From contig NZ_JAHLPN010000001.1 of assembly GCF_018917935.1 (NCBI RefSeq), positions 1 through 64,000 of the forward strand: 64,000 nt of DNA, read 5' to 3'. A program made the translations under genes and the position numbers. Shown here piece by piece: positions 26,407 through 34,732 of this stretch. Position 1 is the stretch's first letter; each line of letters starts with the position of its first letter. The notes beneath the pieces were generated by a model. It saw only the letters and a program-made list of their open reading frames with translations. It was not told the DNA's origin and did no database searches. Origin of the DNA: Kineothrix sp. MSJ-39. GTDB taxonomy: Bacteria; Bacillota; Clostridia; Lachnospirales; Lachnospiraceae.

Positions 26407-27469
26407 TGTGAACCGCCTCCTCATCTTCGGATTCCGGCTTATTCATGATCTGTATATTAAACGGATCCACGCTGATCGAAACCTTTGTGCCGACAGGGAA
26501 CATGCTTGTGGAATGTACCAGCCATTCAAAGCCGCCTGCCATGACTTCCATTTCATAGTGGACACCTTTAAAGATCAGATGGGAAACAACACCGTCTAAG
26601 GTGCCTGCGCCTTCTTCTTTTAAGACCACATCTTCCGGGCGGATCACAACATCGACCGGTTTGTTTTCTCCAAAGCCGGTATCGACACAATCCCATTTCT
26701 TACCGAGGAAGGAAACCAGCTTATCATGGAGCATAACGGAGTCGATAATGTTGCTGTCACCGATAAAGTCTGCGACAAAGGCATTTTCCGGTTCGTTGTA
26801 GATGCTTTCCGGTGTTCCGATCTGCTGGATATAGCCCTGATTCATGACAACGATTGTATCTGACATGGTCAGAGCTTCTTCCTGATCGTGTGTGACATAG
26901 ATAAAGGTAATGCCAAGCTCGTTTTTCAGACGGATCAGCTCGTACTGCATATCCTGTCTGAGTTTAAGATCCAGCGCACCGAGCGGCTCGTCAAGCAGCA
27001 GGAGCTTCGGCTCATTGACGATCGCACGTGCAATGGCGATTCGCTGCTGCTGCCCACCGGATAACTGGTTCGGCATCCTTTTCTCATACCCGTCAAGATT
27101 GACCAGTTTCAAGGCATATTTGATCTTGTCATCGATATAAGATTTGCTTTTGTTTTTGATCTTCAGACCAAAAGCAATGTTTTCTGCAATGTTCATATGC
27201 GGAAAAAGTGCGTATTTCTGGAAAACAGTGTTGAGCTGTCTTTTGTTGGGCGGAAGAGAAGTGATATCTTCTCCGTTGAATAACACCTTACCGCTGTCCG
27301 GTGTTTCAAAACCGCCGATGATACGCAGGGTCGTTGTTTTACCGCAGCCACTCGGTCCTAAAAGTGTCAGGAATTCATTCTCGCGGATGTATAGATTCAG
27401 ATCGTCAAGAACCATTGTGTTGTCAAAAGATTTATTGATGCCGATTAGATCGATCAGTCTGTTACTCAT
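26396..27469 (-). CDS. potA: Polyamine ABC transporter ATP-binding protein PotA
   Basis: A 357-residue ATPase that drives polyamine import. Walker A 'GPSGCGKTT', Q-loop region '[13 protein letters not shown]', ABC signature 'LSGGQQQR', Walker B '[12 protein letters not shown]' and the switch His in 'YVTHDQEEA' are all present. A C-terminal TOBE regulatory domain covers about 270-340. It starts 27 bases after the regulator gene with AGGAGG, so regulator and transporter form one transcript, and it overlaps potB. Confidence 0.96.
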   Translation of the reverse strand: MSNRLIDLIGINKSFDNTMVLDDLNLYIRENEFLTLLGPSGCGKTTTLRIIGGFETPDSGKVLFNGEDITSLPPNKRQLNTVFQKYALFPHMNIAENIAFGLKIKNKSKSYIDDKIKYALKLVNLDGYEKRMPNQLSGGQQQRIAIARAIVNEPKLLLLDEPLGALDLKLRQDMQYELIRLKNELGITFIYVTHDQEEALTMSDTIVVMNQGYIQQIGTPESIYNEPENAFVADFIGDSNIIDSVMLHDKLVSFLGKKWDCVDTGFGENKPVDVVIRPEDVVLKEEGAGTLDGVVSHLIFKGVHYEMEVMAGGFEWLVHSTSMFPVGTKVSISVDPFNIQIMNKPESEDEEAVHIEE

Positions 27470-27496
27470 TTGTATCCTCCTTATGCAATATGCATA

Positions 27497-28033
27497 TTAA
27501 AAACTTGGCGGGCTTGTGACCCAGATCACAACAGCACCGTGTTTACCTGCTTCTAAATAGTGTTTTTTAGAAGGTGTAAAATAAAAAGCATCACCCTTTT
27601 TTGCCTGATGTACTTTTTGCCCGAGATGGATTTTGATCTGACCGCTCAGTACATAGCCGAATTCTTCTCCTTCATGCGGCAGATCGGGATAAATGGAACC
27701 ATAAGGTTCCAGTGTCAGCCGGATCGGTTCCATTTCATTTTTTTGTGCATTCGGAATGATCCATTCTATTTTATTATGAAGCTCGTCATCCTTCTTTTCA
27801 AAAAAGTCATCCTTTGTAAAGACGATCTGGGAATCTTCTTCCTCATTGAAAAATTCCTTCAGATCCGTACCGAGACACTGCAGGATGTCTGTCAGCGTCG
27901 AGATGGAAGGAGATGTCAGGTTACGCTCCAGCTGGGAGATAAATCCCTTGGAAAGCTCTGCCCGGTCGGCAAGTTCCTCCTGCGTCAGTGATTTCTGAAT
28001 ACGAAGCTCCTTCAGCTTCAGTCCGATATCCAT
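27497..28033 (-). CDS. XRE-cupin transcriptional regulator of the pot operon (PuuR-like)
   Basis: A 178-residue regulator with an N-terminal helix-turn-helix (about 1-60, 'LTQEELADRAELSKGFISQLERNLTSPSISTL') and a C-terminal cupin domain ('EGEEFGYVLSGQIKIHLG') that would sense a small ligand. PuuR-like proteins of this build control polyamine genes, and it is the first gene of the potABCD operon. I start at ATG 28033, preceded by AAAGGAG; a longer frame to 28051 includes that site. An inverted repeat between its promoter and start suggests self-control. Confidence 0.9.
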   Translation of the reverse strand: MDIGLKLKELRIQKSLTQEELADRAELSKGFISQLERNLTSPSISTLTDILQCLGTDLKEFFNEEEDSQIVFTKDDFFEKKDDELHNKIEWIIPNAQKNEMEPIRLTLEPYGSIYPDLPHEGEEFGYVLSGQIKIHLGQKVHQAKKGDAFYFTPSKKHYLEAGKHGAVVIWVTSPPSF

Positions 28034-28096
28034 AAAAAGCTCCTTTGCCACATTATGTAAAATCCATGTAAAAAATAACAGTTAAATAAACTTCAA

Positions 28097-28113
28097 GTTT
28101 AGTTTTGCTAAAC
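28097..28113. promoter_or_regulatory. Candidate operator in the pot leader
   Basis: GTTTAG and CTAAAC flank the five bases TTTTG, giving a 17-bp palindrome between the -10 box of the minus-strand promoter and the regulator's start. It is a natural place for the XRE regulator to repress its own operon. This is inference from position and symmetry. Confidence 0.45.
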
Positions 28114-28125
28114 AATCCGATATTC

Positions 28126-28153
28126 ATTATACGGTATCGCGTCTAAATGTCAA
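28126..28153 (-). promoter_or_regulatory. Sigma-A promoter of the regulator-potABCD operon
   Basis: Read on the minus strand: TTGACA (28153-28148), 16-base spacer, TATAAT (28131-28126). Both hexamers are consensus. It lies about 95 bases before the regulator start. Confidence 0.85.
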
Positions 28154-28232
28154 TCTTTTTCTTAACAAAAAAGAGAGATTATGGTAAGATATTTTTAATG
28201 AATTTACGATTGCGGAAAACGGAGGCCTATCA

Positions 28233-29288
28233 ATGACAAGAAATAAATACGTTGCGTATGTTTCTACCTATACAATGGGAGACAACCACGGCATCAAGAT
28301 TTATGATGTAGACATGAAAAACGGCAGATTAAAAGAAAAGGATGAGGTAGAGATCACCAATTCTTCCTATATTACGATTTCACACAACGAGAAATATCTG
28401 TATTCCATTACAGACTTCGGTGTGGAAGCTTATGTGATCGAGCAGGACGGTGAGCTGACCTGTATCAATCATGCGCCGATCAACGGTATGAGAGGTTGTT
28501 ATCTTTCTACAGATTATGAGGACAGGTTCCTGTTTGTGGCAGGATATCATGACGGAAAGATCACGGTGCTCAGACTGCGGGAGGACGGCGGTGTCGGTGA
28601 GATCATGGAAGAGATCTACCACAAAGGTATGGGAAGCATTGCAGAGCGTAATTTCCGTCCGCACGTTAACTGTGTCAAGATGACAAGAGACAACCATTAT
28701 CTGATGGTTGCGGATATCGGAATGGATCATGTGGATGTGTATCGTCTGAACCATGAAACAGGCAAGCTCAAACACGTGGATGTGATTCGGAGTGAGCTGG
28801 AATCCGCACCGCGTCATATCAAGATGACAAAGGACGGCAAGTTTGTTTATATCGTGCATGAACTGAAAAATTATATTGATGTGTATTCTTATGTGGAAGA
28901 GGATGACAATCCTTTCTTTACAAAGATACAGAATATTTCGACTTTAAATGACTACCATGCAGGCGGATCTGCTGCAAGTGCACTGAATTTTTCCGCAGAT
29001 GAGAAGTATCTGGTAAGTTCCAATGCGGGAGATAACAGTGTCATTATCTATCGTATTGATCATAAGACGGGATTGCTGGAAAAGATCCTCTGTCTGCCGA
29101 TCAGCGGAGATTATCCGAAGGATGCGGCACTGTTCCCGGATAATAAGCATTTGATCAGCTTAAATCATGAGTCCAATACGATGACATTCTTTACAGTGGA
29201 TCTGGAAAATGGATTACTTGTCATGAACGGCAAAGAGCTTCCGATCGAAAGCCCGAACTGTGTGATCTTCCATAAACTGCAGGGATAA
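28233..29288 (+). CDS. Lactonase/beta-propeller family protein (YbhE-like)
   Basis: A 351-residue seven-bladed beta-propeller of the PF10282 lactonase family, to which 6-phosphogluconolactonase of E. coli (Pgl/YbhE) belongs. Blade repeats are seen as 'YITISHNEKYLYSIT', 'HIKMTKDGKFVYIVHE' and 'LNFSADEKYLVSSNAGDN', and the family motif 'RPHVNCVKMTRDNHYLMVADIGMDHVDVY' is present. Many Firmicutes members are not proven to be 6-phosphogluconolactonases and no pentose-phosphate genes adjoin it, so I keep the call broad. The ribosome site GGAGG is clear. A half-size EamA gene follows after 20 bases. Confidence 0.85.
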   Translation: MTRNKYVAYVSTYTMGDNHGIKIYDVDMKNGRLKEKDEVEITNSSYITISHNEKYLYSITDFGVEAYVIEQDGELTCINHAPINGMRGCYLSTDYEDRFLFVAGYHDGKITVLRLREDGGVGEIMEEIYHKGMGSIAERNFRPHVNCVKMTRDNHYLMVADIGMDHVDVYRLNHETGKLKHVDVIRSELESAPRHIKMTKDGKFVYIVHELKNYIDVYSYVEEDDNPFFTKIQNISTLNDYHAGGSAASALNFSADEKYLVSSNAGDNSVIIYRIDHKTGLLEKILCLPISGDYPKDAALFPDNKHLISLNHESNTMTFFTVDLENGLLVMNGKELPIESPNCVIFHKLQG

Positions 29289-29308
29289 ATAACAGGGAGG
29301 CGTTAAAT

Positions 29309-29722
29309 ATGTGGTTTGTATTTGCTTTGTTGTCAGCCATCTTTGCAGCGCTGACGTCTATTTTGGCGAAAGTGGGTATTGATGGTGTCAATTCCAATCT
29401 GGCAACGGCAATCCGTACCGTAGTTGTTGTGATCATGGCGTGGGGCATGGTGTTTCTGACGAATGTACAGAGCGGTATCTCACAGATCAGCAGAAAAAGC
29501 TGGATCTTTCTGATCCTGTCCGGTCTTGCAACAGGTGCATCATGGCTGTGCTATTATAAAGCACTGCAGATGGGCGATGCGTCCAAGGTTGTTCCGATCG
29601 ATAAATTGAGTGTTGTGATCACACTGATCCTCGCATTTGTATTTCTGCATGAGGATTTTACGGCAAAGTCCATTGTTGGCTGTGTACTGATCGGTGCAGG
29701 CACGTTGGTCATGGTATTATAA
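29309..29722 (+). CDS. Half-size EamA/DMT-family transporter
   Basis: A 137-residue membrane protein with about five hydrophobic segments and one EamA unit ('IFAALTSILAKVGIDGVNSNLATAIRT' and 'LSVVITLILAFVFLHEDFTAKSIVGCVLIGAGTLVMVL'). Full DMT transporters have two such units; single-unit members act as dimers. The intact start and end fit a true short family member, not a fragment. The substrate is unknown. It lies 20 bases after the lactonase-like gene with AGGGAGG, so the pair is probably one transcript, and a hairpin follows. Confidence 0.85.
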   Translation: MWFVFALLSAIFAALTSILAKVGIDGVNSNLATAIRTVVVVIMAWGMVFLTNVQSGISQISRKSWIFLILSGLATGASWLCYYKALQMGDASKVVPIDKLSVVITLILAFVFLHEDFTAKSIVGCVLIGAGTLVMVL

Positions 29723-29768
29723 AATGAGTGGAAAATTGTGTGGGAATTGCATAATACGGCTGAAAATA

Positions 29769-29803
29769 AATGGGAAGAACTCATTCACTGAGTTCTTCCC
29801 ATT
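29769..29803. terminator. Hairpin at the convergent ends of the EamA and ABC-F genes
   Basis: AATGGGAAGAACTCA and TGAGTTCTTCCCATT form a perfect 15-bp stem with a 5-base loop. The stem includes the last codons and stop of the ABC-F gene. On the minus strand it is followed by a loose T-rich run; on + the T-run is poor. Confidence 0.6.
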
Positions 29804-31718
29804 CTTCATATCGCTGCTCCAGTGTTTCCTGCAGAACAGTCTGTTTTTTGGAAAGCTCCTGCAGCTTTGCAACGTCTGTGGCAATCGCAGGATCTGCCAT
29901 CTGTTCGTTTAACTGCGCAATTTCGTCTTCCAGTGCTGCAATGTCATCTTCACATTTGCGGAGCTGGTTTTCTTTTTTTCGTTTCAGTGCCTGTTCTTCC
30001 TTTTGCTGCTGCCAGGAAAGCTTCGAGTCGGAAGCAGGTTCTGCAGTATCCGTACAGGATCCCGTGGAAGCTGTCTGACCATTTTGCTGTGTGATGACAG
30101 TCGGCTGTTCGACCACATCTTTCTTTTCCAGATAATAATCATAATTGCCCGCAAAGGAATAGAACTGTTTATTATGCAGATCCAGAATCCTGGTGGCGGT
30201 CTGGTTGACAAAGTATCTGTCGTGGGATACATACAGGACAGTGCCTTCATAATCGTTCAGTGCCTGTTCCAGAATTTCCTTGGAGGTAATATCCAGATGA
30301 TTGGTCGGCTCATCCAGAATTAAAAAGTTAGCATTAGACAACATTAACTTGGCAAGAGAAACACGTCCGCGTTCGCCGCCACTGAGTTCACTGATCTTTT
30401 TAAAGACATCATCACCGGTAAAGAGGAATGCAGCAAGTGTGTTGCGGATCTGTGTATTGGTAAGAGTCGGGTAATCGTCCGAGATCTCATCAAACAATGT
30501 CTTTTCGCTGTGCAGGACATGGTGCTCCTGATCGTAGTAACCGATCTCTACCTTGCTGCCTAAACGGATCTGACCGCTGTCCATGGCTTCCAGTTCGTTG
30601 ATGATCTTTAACAGAGTGGTTTTACCGGTTCCGTTGTCGCCGATGATCGCCACATGCTCGCCGCGTTTGATCTCGATGTCAACATGTTCAAACAGAGTAA
30701 GAGAGCCAAAGTGTTTGGAGAGATCTTCAATAGAAAGCACATCATTTCCGCTGATGATCTGCGGCGTCAGCTTCAGATGCATATCGTCCCGGATCTCCAT
30801 CGGTTTTTCCAAGAGTTCCATTTTATCCAGCATTTTTTCACGGCTTTCCGCACGCTTGATTGATTTTTCACGGTTGAAGGATTTCAGTTTATCAATGACC
30901 TGCTGCTGGTGGTGGATCTCCTCCTGCTGTTTTAAGTAAGCATTGACAGCTGCTTTACGGAGCATTGCAGCTTTTGCAGCGTAATCGGAATAATTGCCCG
31001 CGTAGCTTCTGACAAGTCCGTTTTCGATCGCGATCACTTTTGTGACGACGCGGTCCAGAAAATAACGGTCATGGGATACGATCAGAACAGCACCTTTATA
31101 GCTTCTGAGGTATGTTTCCAGCCAGCTTATCGAAGCGATATCCAGGTGGTTGGTCGGCTCATCGAGGATGATCAGATCCGGGCTCTGCAGCAGCAGCTTT
31201 GCCAGAGAAACACGTGTTTTCTGTCCACCTGAAAGGGTAGAGATCTGTTTGTCAAAATCTTCATCCAGAAAACTGAGACCTTTTAAAACCCCGATCAGTT
31301 CGCTTTTATAGAGAAGACCGCCTCTGACTTCAAAATCATGTGTCATACGGGTATAACGATCCATGATCTCCTCAAGCTGCGCCCCTTCACAGTGTTTCAT
31401 GGATTCTTCCAGATCACGGAGCTTTTGTTCCATGGTAACAAGATCCTGTTTGACGCTGAGCAGCTCCTCGTAAATGGTGTTGGAACTGGACAGGTCAGAC
31501 TGTTGTGCCAGATAACCGAAGGTTTTGTCCTTGGCAAAGGTAACCAGACCTTCATCTGCGGGAAGCTGCCCGATGATCATTTTCAGAAGCGTTGTCTTGC
31601 CTGCGCCGTTTACACCGACAATAGCAGCCTTTTCATGTTCCTCGAGCTGAAAAGAAGCCTGCTTTAAGATCGGACGGTCTACAAATGTTTTCGATAAATT
31701 CTGACAGGATAATATCAT
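29781..31718 (-). CDS. ABC-F family ATPase (translation factor / ribosome protection type)
   Basis: A 645-residue soluble protein with two ABC domains. The first (about 1-250) has Walker A 'GVNGAGKTT', signature 'LSGGQKTR' and 'LIILDEPTNHLDI'; the second (about 325-530) has 'GDNGTGKTT', 'LSGGERGR' and 'FLILDEPTNHLDI'. A charged linker lies between them, and the C-terminal tail (about 560-645) is a coiled coil ('KCEDDIAALEDEIAQLNEQM'). There are no membrane helices. ABC-F proteins bind the ribosomal E site; some confer antibiotic resistance, most housekeeping ones tune translation. This one resembles the YdiF/Uup-like group. ATG 31718 is chosen because of AGGAGG upstream. Confidence 0.92.
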   Translation of the reverse strand: MILSCQNLSKTFVDRPILKQASFQLEEHEKAAIVGVNGAGKTTLLKMIIGQLPADEGLVTFAKDKTFGYLAQQSDLSSSNTIYEELLSVKQDLVTMEQKLRDLEESMKHCEGAQLEEIMDRYTRMTHDFEVRGGLLYKSELIGVLKGLSFLDEDFDKQISTLSGGQKTRVSLAKLLLQSPDLIILDEPTNHLDIASISWLETYLRSYKGAVLIVSHDRYFLDRVVTKVIAIENGLVRSYAGNYSDYAAKAAMLRKAAVNAYLKQQEEIHHQQQVIDKLKSFNREKSIKRAESREKMLDKMELLEKPMEIRDDMHLKLTPQIISGNDVLSIEDLSKHFGSLTLFEHVDIEIKRGEHVAIIGDNGTGKTTLLKIINELEAMDSGQIRLGSKVEIGYYDQEHHVLHSEKTLFDEISDDYPTLTNTQIRNTLAAFLFTGDDVFKKISELSGGERGRVSLAKLMLSNANFLILDEPTNHLDITSKEILEQALNDYEGTVLYVSHDRYFVNQTATRILDLHNKQFYSFAGNYDYYLEKKDVVEQPTVITQQNGQTASTGSCTDTAEPASDSKLSWQQQKEEQALKRKKENQLRKCEDDIAALEDEIAQLNEQMADPAIATDVAKLQELSKKQTVLQETLEQRYEEWEELSE

Positions 31719-31812
31719 AATGAGTTGCCTCCTAAAATTCATACAGAATCTATCATACCAAAAATAATGACAAATTTCCACTATGCAATCACTGTATTAC
31801 CTTATAAATATT

Positions 31813-31841
31813 TTGACACAGATTTAACAAAGATATATAAT
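31813..31841 (+). promoter_or_regulatory. Consensus sigma-A promoter of rex
   Basis: TTGACA (31813-31818), 17-base spacer, TATAAT (31836-31841), 30 bases before the TTG start. I see no clear Rex-type operator around it. Confidence 0.9.
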
Positions 31842-31871
31842 AGAAACAATGATTAAAGGAGGCGCAAAACA

Positions 31872-32507
31872 TTGGAAGCAAAAGAGATTTCTCAGGCTGT
31901 GGTCAGCCGTCTGCCCAGATATTTTCGCTATCTGGGTGAACTGAAGGATGAGGGCGTGGAACGGATATCCTCACAGGAGCTTTCAAAGCTGATGCGTGTG
32001 ACCGCGTCGCAGATCCGACAGGATTTTAACAATTTCGGCGGCTTTGGTCAGCAGGGCTACGGCTATAATGTGGAATATTTATATACAGAGATCGGTAAGA
32101 TACTCGGGCTGGATCAGACACACAGGCTGATCATCATCGGTGCGGGACATCTCGGACAGGCGATCGCCAATTATATGAACTTTGAACGCAGGGGCTTCCT
32201 GATCAAGGGATTATTTGATGCGGATCCTGAGCTGGCAGGCAAAATGGTACGGCAGATCCCGGTCAGACCGATGGAGGAGCTGGAGCAGTTTATCCAGGCA
32301 AACAATATTGATATCGGCGTTCTGACGATCCCGAAAGATGGAGCTGCAGCGGTATCGGATCGTCTTGTGAAATGTGGGATCAAAGCGATTTGGAATTTTG
32401 CACACCTGGATCTGGATGTACCGGACAGTGTGCAGGTGGAAAATGTACATCTGTCGGACAGTCTGATGAAGCTGTCCTATAATATAAGAAACAGTTCAGA
32501 ATCATAA
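31872..32507 (+). CDS. rex: Redox-sensing transcriptional repressor Rex
   Basis: A 211-residue homodimeric repressor that reads the NADH/NAD+ ratio and controls fermentation and hydrogen genes in Clostridia. N-terminal winged helix (about 1-75, 'SSQELSKLMRVTASQIRQDFNNFGGFGQQGYGY'), then a Rossmann domain with 'IIIGAGHLGQAIANY' for dinucleotide binding, and the family motif 'WNFAHLDLDVPDSVQVENVHLSDSLMKLSY'. The start is TTG, nine bases after AAAGGAGG. Possible targets in the window include the hydrogenase, but I found no operator there. Confidence 0.96.
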   Translation: MEAKEISQAVVSRLPRYFRYLGELKDEGVERISSQELSKLMRVTASQIRQDFNNFGGFGQQGYGYNVEYLYTEIGKILGLDQTHRLIIIGAGHLGQAIANYMNFERRGFLIKGLFDADPELAGKMVRQIPVRPMEELEQFIQANNIDIGVLTIPKDGAAAVSDRLVKCGIKAIWNFAHLDLDVPDSVQVENVHLSDSLMKLSYNIRNSSES

Positions 32508-32531
32508 CAGCAGGAAAAAGAAGGTGGTCAT

Positions 32532-33170
32532 TTGGCACACAAAGACGATAGATATGTGCAGGCGATCGACGGCAAGAAGATCCCGATCCTGACACTGGAT
32601 CAGAAGTGGCACAGGCTTTTTACACAGACCGGTGTCAGTGCTGAGATCAAACGAAAAGAAGAAAAAGTAAACGAGCTTCTGAAAAAGCAGGGTGCGCTGC
32701 AAAATAAGCAGAAGGACATCAAACGCCTGAAAAACAAACTGATGCAGGAAGTCCTTTCTTCCATGGAAGGAGAAGAAAAGCCGAAGGGCAGGTCCAAGGA
32801 AGAAAACGGAAAGCTGATCGAGGAATGTAACGAAAAGCTCGAAGAAGGCGGAGAGGCACTTCTGGAAGTGGAAAAGAAGCTGGAAAAAGAAAACAGAGAG
32901 CTTATGGTGCTTTCCATGGAAGTCTGCTATGACCTGCTGCAGGAAAACGGGAAACAGATTGAGGAGATCGATGCATGGATCAACCAGATGCGGATCGATT
33001 TGAAAAAGAATGTTGTCCGGAAGCAGCAAAAGGAATTGTATAATCAGGAGCTGTACAGCTATATGCATGATATTTTCGGACCGGACGTCATGGAGCTGTT
33101 TGATATGAAATATCAGCCAAAGCTGAAAGCAATGGAAAAGAACGAAAATAGCGGAGGCGAGAAGAAATGA
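32532..33170 (+). CDS. Coiled-coil protein of unknown function
   Basis: A 212-residue, highly charged protein, almost all helical. The first 30 residues ('VQAIDGKKIPILTLDQKWHRLF') form a conserved-looking head; residues about 38-165 have strong coiled-coil character ('KRKEEKVNELLKKQGALQNKQKDIKRLKNKL', given in part). There is no signal peptide, membrane segment or catalytic motif. It starts with TTG after AAGGTGG and overlaps nnrDE by 4 bases, so it belongs to the rex-nnrDE-alr cluster. I do not recognise a named family. Confidence 0.8.
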   Translation: MAHKDDRYVQAIDGKKIPILTLDQKWHRLFTQTGVSAEIKRKEEKVNELLKKQGALQNKQKDIKRLKNKLMQEVLSSMEGEEKPKGRSKEENGKLIEECNEKLEEGGEALLEVEKKLEKENRELMVLSMEVCYDLLQENGKQIEEIDAWINQMRIDLKKNVVRKQQKELYNQELYSYMHDIFGPDVMELFDMKYQPKLKAMEKNENSGGEKK

Positions 33171-34699
33171 GAGAGCTTGTAACGGCGGAGGGCATGCGGC
33201 AGATTGAAAAGCATGCCATGGAAGAGCTGCAGCTTTCCGATGCGCTTTTGATGGAACGGGCAGCACTGTTTTCTGCGGCGGTGCTGGAAAAAGAACTGAA
33301 AAAACGAGGCAGAAAAAAGCATACCCGGATCTTAGTGCTGTGCGGCGTTGGCAATAACGGCGGCGACGGACTGGCGCTTGCCCGAATTTTATATGAACAT
33401 GGCTACAAGGTTTATGTGGTGCTTCTGGGCGATCGGCGTAAGCAGACAGAGCTGAACAGAAAACAGCAGCAAATACTGGAGCGTCTGCAGATCAAGATCG
33501 GAGACACCATCCGGACGGAGATCGAATATGATGGTATTGTGGATGCAATGCTCGGGATCGGGATTACGCGCGGCCTGAGCGGCGTTTTTGCAGAGGCAGT
33601 GGAAACGGTCAGCCAAATGGATGCTTTTAAGCTGGCGATCGATATCCCGACAGGGATCCATGCAGATCTGGGGCTTTGTCAGACCGTAGCCTTTCAGGCA
33701 GATGCGACTGCTGCCTTTGGCTGTATCAAGACAGGACTTTTGCTGGCAGAGGGCAGATATGCTAGCGGCAGGAAATATCTTGGAAGCTGTGGCATGACCT
33801 ATCCCGGCGGACAGTCAGGGCAGATGACTTATTTTATGCCGGAAAAGAAGGATATCAAAAAAGCCCTGCGGAGACAGCCGGGCGTCAATAAAGGAACCTT
33901 TGGAAAGCTGGCGGTCATAGCGGGCAGTGAAAAGACACCGGGTGCAGCCCTGTTATGTACGAAGGCGGCGTTTGCGACGGGCTGCGGCTATATCCGGCTG
34001 ATGACAGCAAAGGAAAATAAAAAGCTGGTGCTGTCTGTACCGGAGGTTGTTTTTCAGCCACGCCATACAGAAGAGATTGCACCGATGCTGCAGTTTGCGT
34101 CCTGTCTGGCAATCGGACCGGGGATTGGTACATCGGAGGAAACAAAGGCTTTTTTACAGGCTGTATTGCGGGAACTGGAGAAAAGTGGAAAACAGCTTCC
34201 TGTTGTGCTCGATGCGGATGCACTGAATCTGTTTGCGGCAGATGAAAGTTTGTGGAAGTTTACCGCAGAGAGTAAGGCGGCAGTGATCTGCACACCACAT
34301 ATGGCGGAATTTGCAAGGCTTGCCCATGTGACGGTAGAACAGATCCGGGAAAACAGACTGCAGCTTGCCGGGCAGTTTGCAAAGGAGAAAAACTGCATCC
34401 TTGTCCTGAAAGATGCGACAACGCTTGTGGCAGCACCGGATGGCAGGATCTGTATATTGCCGGTCGGAAATGACGGTATGGCGGTGGCAGGCAGCGGTGA
34501 CGTACTGACCGGTACGATCGCCGGGATCGCAGCACGGCTTACGGACAGCTTTTTAGCAGCCTGCTGCGGTGTTTATCTGCATGGACTTGCCGGGGAGAGG
34601 GCAGCCCGGAAAAAAGGAAAAGCTGCCATGCTTCCGACAGATCTGATCTCTCAACTGGGAAAAGTACTGAAACATATGGATCAAAAAAGGGATTGGTAA
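33167..34699 (+). CDS. nnr: Bifunctional NAD(P)H-hydrate epimerase / ADP-dependent dehydratase
   Basis: A 510-residue metabolite-repair enzyme that restores damaged NADH and NADPH hydrates. The N-terminal epimerase (YjeF-N, about 1-215) shows 'GVGNNGGDGLALARIL' and 'AIDIPTGIHADLG'. The C-terminal ribokinase-like dehydratase (about 225-505) shows 'NKGTFGKLAVIAGSEKTPGAALL', 'LDADALNLF', 'TPHMAEFARL' and the catalytic 'VAGSGDVLTGTIAG'. The ATG overlaps the stop of the upstream gene. alr follows after 33 bases, an arrangement common in Firmicutes. Confidence 0.95.
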   Translation: MRELVTAEGMRQIEKHAMEELQLSDALLMERAALFSAAVLEKELKKRGRKKHTRILVLCGVGNNGGDGLALARILYEHGYKVYVVLLGDRRKQTELNRKQQQILERLQIKIGDTIRTEIEYDGIVDAMLGIGITRGLSGVFAEAVETVSQMDAFKLAIDIPTGIHADLGLCQTVAFQADATAAFGCIKTGLLLAEGRYASGRKYLGSCGMTYPGGQSGQMTYFMPEKKDIKKALRRQPGVNKGTFGKLAVIAGSEKTPGAALLCTKAAFATGCGYIRLMTAKENKKLVLSVPEVVFQPRHTEEIAPMLQFASCLAIGPGIGTSEETKAFLQAVLRELEKSGKQLPVVLDADALNLFAADESLWKFTAESKAAVICTPHMAEFARLAHVTVEQIRENRLQLAGQFAKEKNCILVLKDATTLVAAPDGRICILPVGNDGMAVAGSGDVLTGTIAGIAARLTDSFLAACCGVYLHGLAGERAARKKGKAAMLPTDLISQLGKVLKHMDQKRDW

Positions 34700-34732
34700 T
34701 AGAAAATGCAAAAAGAAGAGAGGTTGATTACT

